A DNA stretch of 64,000 bases from Phylloscopus collybita (taxonomy: Eukaryota > Chordata > Aves > Passeriformes > Phylloscopidae). The DNA lies in the NCBI GenBank assembly GCA_027886175.1, contig JAJNNQ010000009.1, forward strand, positions 12,961,001-13,025,000, given 5' to 3'. A program made the position numbers and the translations under genes. The number at the start of each line of letters is the position of its first letter. The first letter of the stretch is position 1. Below the pieces are notes generated by a model that saw nothing but the letters and a program-made list of their open reading frames with translations, was not told where the DNA came from and ran no database searches. Below are positions 60,916 through 64,000 of this stretch, in pieces.

Positions 60916-61496
60916 ATTCATAGAATCATAGAGTTATTGAGGTTGACAAGAACCTCTAAGATCCTCAAGTCCAACTGTTAACCCAGCACTGCCAAGTCCT
61001 CTATTAAACCATGCCCCTGAGCACCACAGCTGTATCTCTTTCAAATATCTCCAGGGATGGTGACTCCACCACTCCCCTGGGCAGTCTGTTCCAATGTTTG
61101 ACAACCCTTCCAGTGAAGACATTTCCCCAAATACCTAATCAGATGCTCCTGTTGTTCATCTTGAGGACCTATCTCTTTTTACCTGAGAGGAGAAGTCAAT
61201 CCCCACCTCACTACAGCTTCCTCTCAGGCAGAGGAAGTAAAGAGCAATAAAGCCCCACCCTGAGCCTCCTTTTCCTGAGGTTAAACAACCCCAGATGCCT
61301 CAGCTGCTTCTCATAGGAATTGTGCTCCAGACCCTTCACCAGCTCCACTGCCCTTCTCTGGACTCACTCCAGCACTGCAGTGCCTAAGCAGGTCCCCTTG
61401 TCATAGAAGGAGATCAGGTTGCTCCATCTAAACCTGCCGTTCATTAGCACACGCTGGCTGGGCCTGATCCCCTGGTTGTCCAGATCCTTGGTGCTG
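60916..61496 (-). mobile_element. CR1 LINE fragment, possibly internally deleted
   Basis: The plus strand begins ATTCATAGAATCATAGAG, the reversed CR1 tail. It then runs through the 'gcccctgagcaccacag' and 'gatggtgactccaccac' blocks and the 'gcctccttttcctgaggtt' block to 'gggcctgatcccctggttgtcc'. These are all segments typical of the reverse complement of avian CR1. Near 61390-61402 the text jumps between segments that I would not expect to be adjacent, so an internal deletion or two fragments is likely. It is diverged, has no open RT frame and is inactive. Confidence 0.92.
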
Positions 61497-64000
61497 AAAA
61501 GGCATAAGGAAAGGCATTAGGAAAGGCATGTGCAATCTTAATTCAGCCCTCTTCTAATCTTCAATTACAAAATCACATACTTTATTTTCCATGAGACCCT
61601 GCCTCATTCAGTTCACGGAGTAGCTGGTGTTCACTTAATGAGCAACTATTCAATATTTTATTTTCTTCTCACTCAGTATGTTGCCTTAGGCATGATTTAC
61701 TAGATGTAATTCAAACCTAGCTGTGCAGCCAAAATTATTAATTCCAGCACAGCTTTTTTTTCCTTTGGTACTCATCCTCACAGCACTCCTGAGTGCTACA
61801 CAAACAGTAAATAGTATATTTTCATAATACCACAGTGAGGGTGTTTTCATAATACCCCTGTGTGATTAAATGGGAAGGAGGGGTGGAATTATCCTCCGTG
61901 TTTCACAGGTGCATAGAAAAGCCAGAGAAATACAGAGACATTACAGTCCAAGGAATCAAAAATTTGTAACTCTCTCTTGACAGTTTGAGTCATCAAACTG
62001 TCCAGTTTGAAAATTCTCAATGTAATTCCAGTTGAGTGAACCTGGATCCATCAGTGAGTGCTTAGAGATGGAGGAGACCTTCTAAGCCATAAACTGGTTC
62101 CCTCCTATCACAGGCAGCTTTTTAATAATCTTATCAAATTGGACTGAATAGGAATTGGGTTTCTTGAATTCCTATTAAAAAGCTGAGAACTCAACCCTCT
62201 GATAGTTAGAAACCCTTTTCTAATTTTCAGCCTAAATTTATTCATAGCCAGATTGCACTCATTTGTTCTTAGGCCAACATTGTCCTTCACCTTAAATAGT
62301 TCCTCTCCCTCTCTGGCATTTGCCTCTGCTGATAAATTTAGAGTGAGCAATCACATCTTTTTCTCTCTTGGCATTTGTCTTGAGGAGCTAAATGAGCTAA
62401 ACTCCCTAAGCTGTCTCTCTCAAATTAAGCTGCCAGGTCCCCTGTTCATCCAAGGAAGTGCTTTCCATACCTGCTTTAGCTTGCACTTCTCTTCTCTGGG
62501 CATGGCTGACCAGGCTTGTAGGCAGCACCAGGCCTGCCTGTATTCACCCACAGGAGGGTCAAGAGCCACAAGGGTAACTGCTGGTAACCAAAAGAGTTAA
62601 AAGTATTTCTCTACCTGCCCTTGAACTGGTGTGTCTCAGAATCAGCCTGGGATTTCCACAGCCACAGCACATCAGTATCACCCCAATGGCTGAAGTCTAC
62701 CAGCACATCCCAGTTGTGCTCCTTTTCACTTTCCAGCAGAAAGCCTCAGCACTGGCTGAAAAAATGCGTGCATTTTGTACCACTGAATTTCAGCTTGCTG
62801 CTCTCCTCCCAGTGCTCTGGATCATTACTGCATTCCTCTGCTCCACTATCCCAGTCCCACCCTGGATGGGTGGTGGTGCTGCCCACAAAACGTCAGTGTC
62901 TGACTCCACTGGCAGACTAGTGAAGGTGTATATATAGGTATATATATATATATACAGGTACACACAGGTGTATACAAAGTTACTTTTTAAATGTGTCTGC
63001 TCCTGAGATCAGTTTTAAAGAACTCCCAAAAAAAACCCCACAAATAAATAAGACCCCAAACAAACAAACAAAAACCAGAACAACTATTAGAAAACCACAC
63101 AGATCAGCCATGAAAACTCACAGCATTAGACACCCTGATTTGATACCTTTTGAAAAATTCCTGTACTCAGCGGCTGTCTAATGTTGGTCACCTATTTGAC
63201 ACGAAATAAATTATATTTTGATTTCTGAGAAGATTACACTCCATTAAATGTAAGACTGCTTCAGTTATGACATATATGCACCTTTTGGGGATTCGTGTGT
63301 TTTTATTTAAGGTGTGAATTGATGTATGCAGGGCCATTAGTAGTCATTTTTTTTCAGTCAAACATCTATCTTAGAATCACATACTAAAATACCTGGTAAG
63401 TAATGACCAGACAAATTGAACACAACTGGAGAAACATAATACACATTTGACAGCAAGAGAAAATGTCTAGGCAAGAAATCCAAGGAGAATAAAAGCAAGG
63501 CGGTAAGCGTATGACACCACAACTTAGCTAAAATAAATCACTTCCAGTTGCACAGACTGCTTGTTTTTCTGGGAAAAAAAAAAAAAATCTGCATATTTGA
63601 AGCGGAGTACAGCAAGGAGGAGGCTGCTCCCTATGCCCCAGACCACAACCCAAAGCTGGGGGAGTGGTCATAGCAGGTGATGGTGGAACTCACTGAGCAG
63701 CTGATAACAGAAGACTGACAACCATGAGACCATGTCAGACTTTATGTCACCATCCCCTCCACAGATAATAGCCCTGGAGAAGCTGAGGGGACCCAGAGAC
63801 ACATACTGTCAGATTTAGGCCACTTTATGGATGCTCTTGGGTGTATGTTGCCTGCAAAATACTCCAGAGACTGGTGTAAACAAGAAAAGATTTCCAAGCC
63901 AACAAATTATGGTGATTTCAGCATAACTTAGATAACCTCCAAGGTGTAAGAGAGATGAGATTTGAGCTGAAATGATCCAACATGTCAGTGAAGAAACCCT
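61497..64000. other. Intergenic DNA, no gene seen
   Basis: Short open frames only (up to 115 codons at 62253-62600 plus, no domain). It contains a TA/CA microsatellite near 62.94 kb and an A run near 63.57 kb. Confidence 0.6.
62928..62973. repeat. (TA)n / (CA)n microsatellite
   Basis: An imperfect TATATA block with a core of about eight TA units runs into ACACACAGG and GTATAC. Confidence 0.88.

Noticed and set aside
1..64000. CRISPR arrays, rRNA, tRNA genes, bacterial-type operons
   Set aside because: None seen. The sequence is a vertebrate nuclear genome, and the only regular arrays are the LTR repeats and microsatellites.

Overview
The window reads as a vertebrate, almost certainly bird, nuclear genome. 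The evidence is three fragments of CR1-type (chicken repeat 1) LINEs with their characteristic 3' ends, plus LTRs of a style common in birds. The background is AT-rich and non-coding with long stop-dense stretches. I found no recognisable host exon, tRNA, rRNA or CRISPR array. It looks like a gene desert or a very long intron. The order (possibly a songbird) cannot be fixed from sequence alone.

Layout. 1-53.6 kb: intergenic DNA with a candidate solo LTR near 0.5-0.71 kb, a short CR1 tail at 15.1 kb, a 450-bp CR1 3' fragment at 39.2-39.7 kb, and a diverged solo LTR at about 44.4-45.0 kb. It also holds microsatellites, poly-A and GT tracts, and several small inverted repeats. 53,637-60,306: a complete endogenous retrovirus on the minus strand. 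60.3-64 kb: intergenic DNA with a CR1 fragment at 60.9-61.5 kb and a TA microsatellite.

The provirus is the centre of interest. It is 6,670 bp, flanked by a 5-bp target-site duplication (CTGCC), with two 779-bp LTRs that look identical base for base. It has a tRNA-Lys1,2-type primer-binding site, a gag ORF of 586 codons, then an in-frame TAG followed by protease, reverse transcriptase, RNase H and integrase in the same frame. A second in-frame TAG lies inside RT. Pol ends about 80 bp from the 3' LTR, so there is no env and no room for a dUTPase after integrase. By its organisation and Pol/Gag style I place it near the ERVL (class III, spuma-like) elements. Three features are unusual. Gag begins with what looks like a signal/ectodomain/transmembrane module. 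U3 carries six 22-bp repeats next to a long G-rich tract. A hairpin encloses the gag stop codon.

How the parts fit together: the LTR would drive a minus-strand transcript whose first AUG is the gag start. Gag with its predicted membrane module could assemble at the ER without Env, and Pol would be made by stop-codon readthrough. The second TAG should block complete Pol from this copy unless it too is read through. Everything outside the provirus and the older repeats is described here as non-coding.
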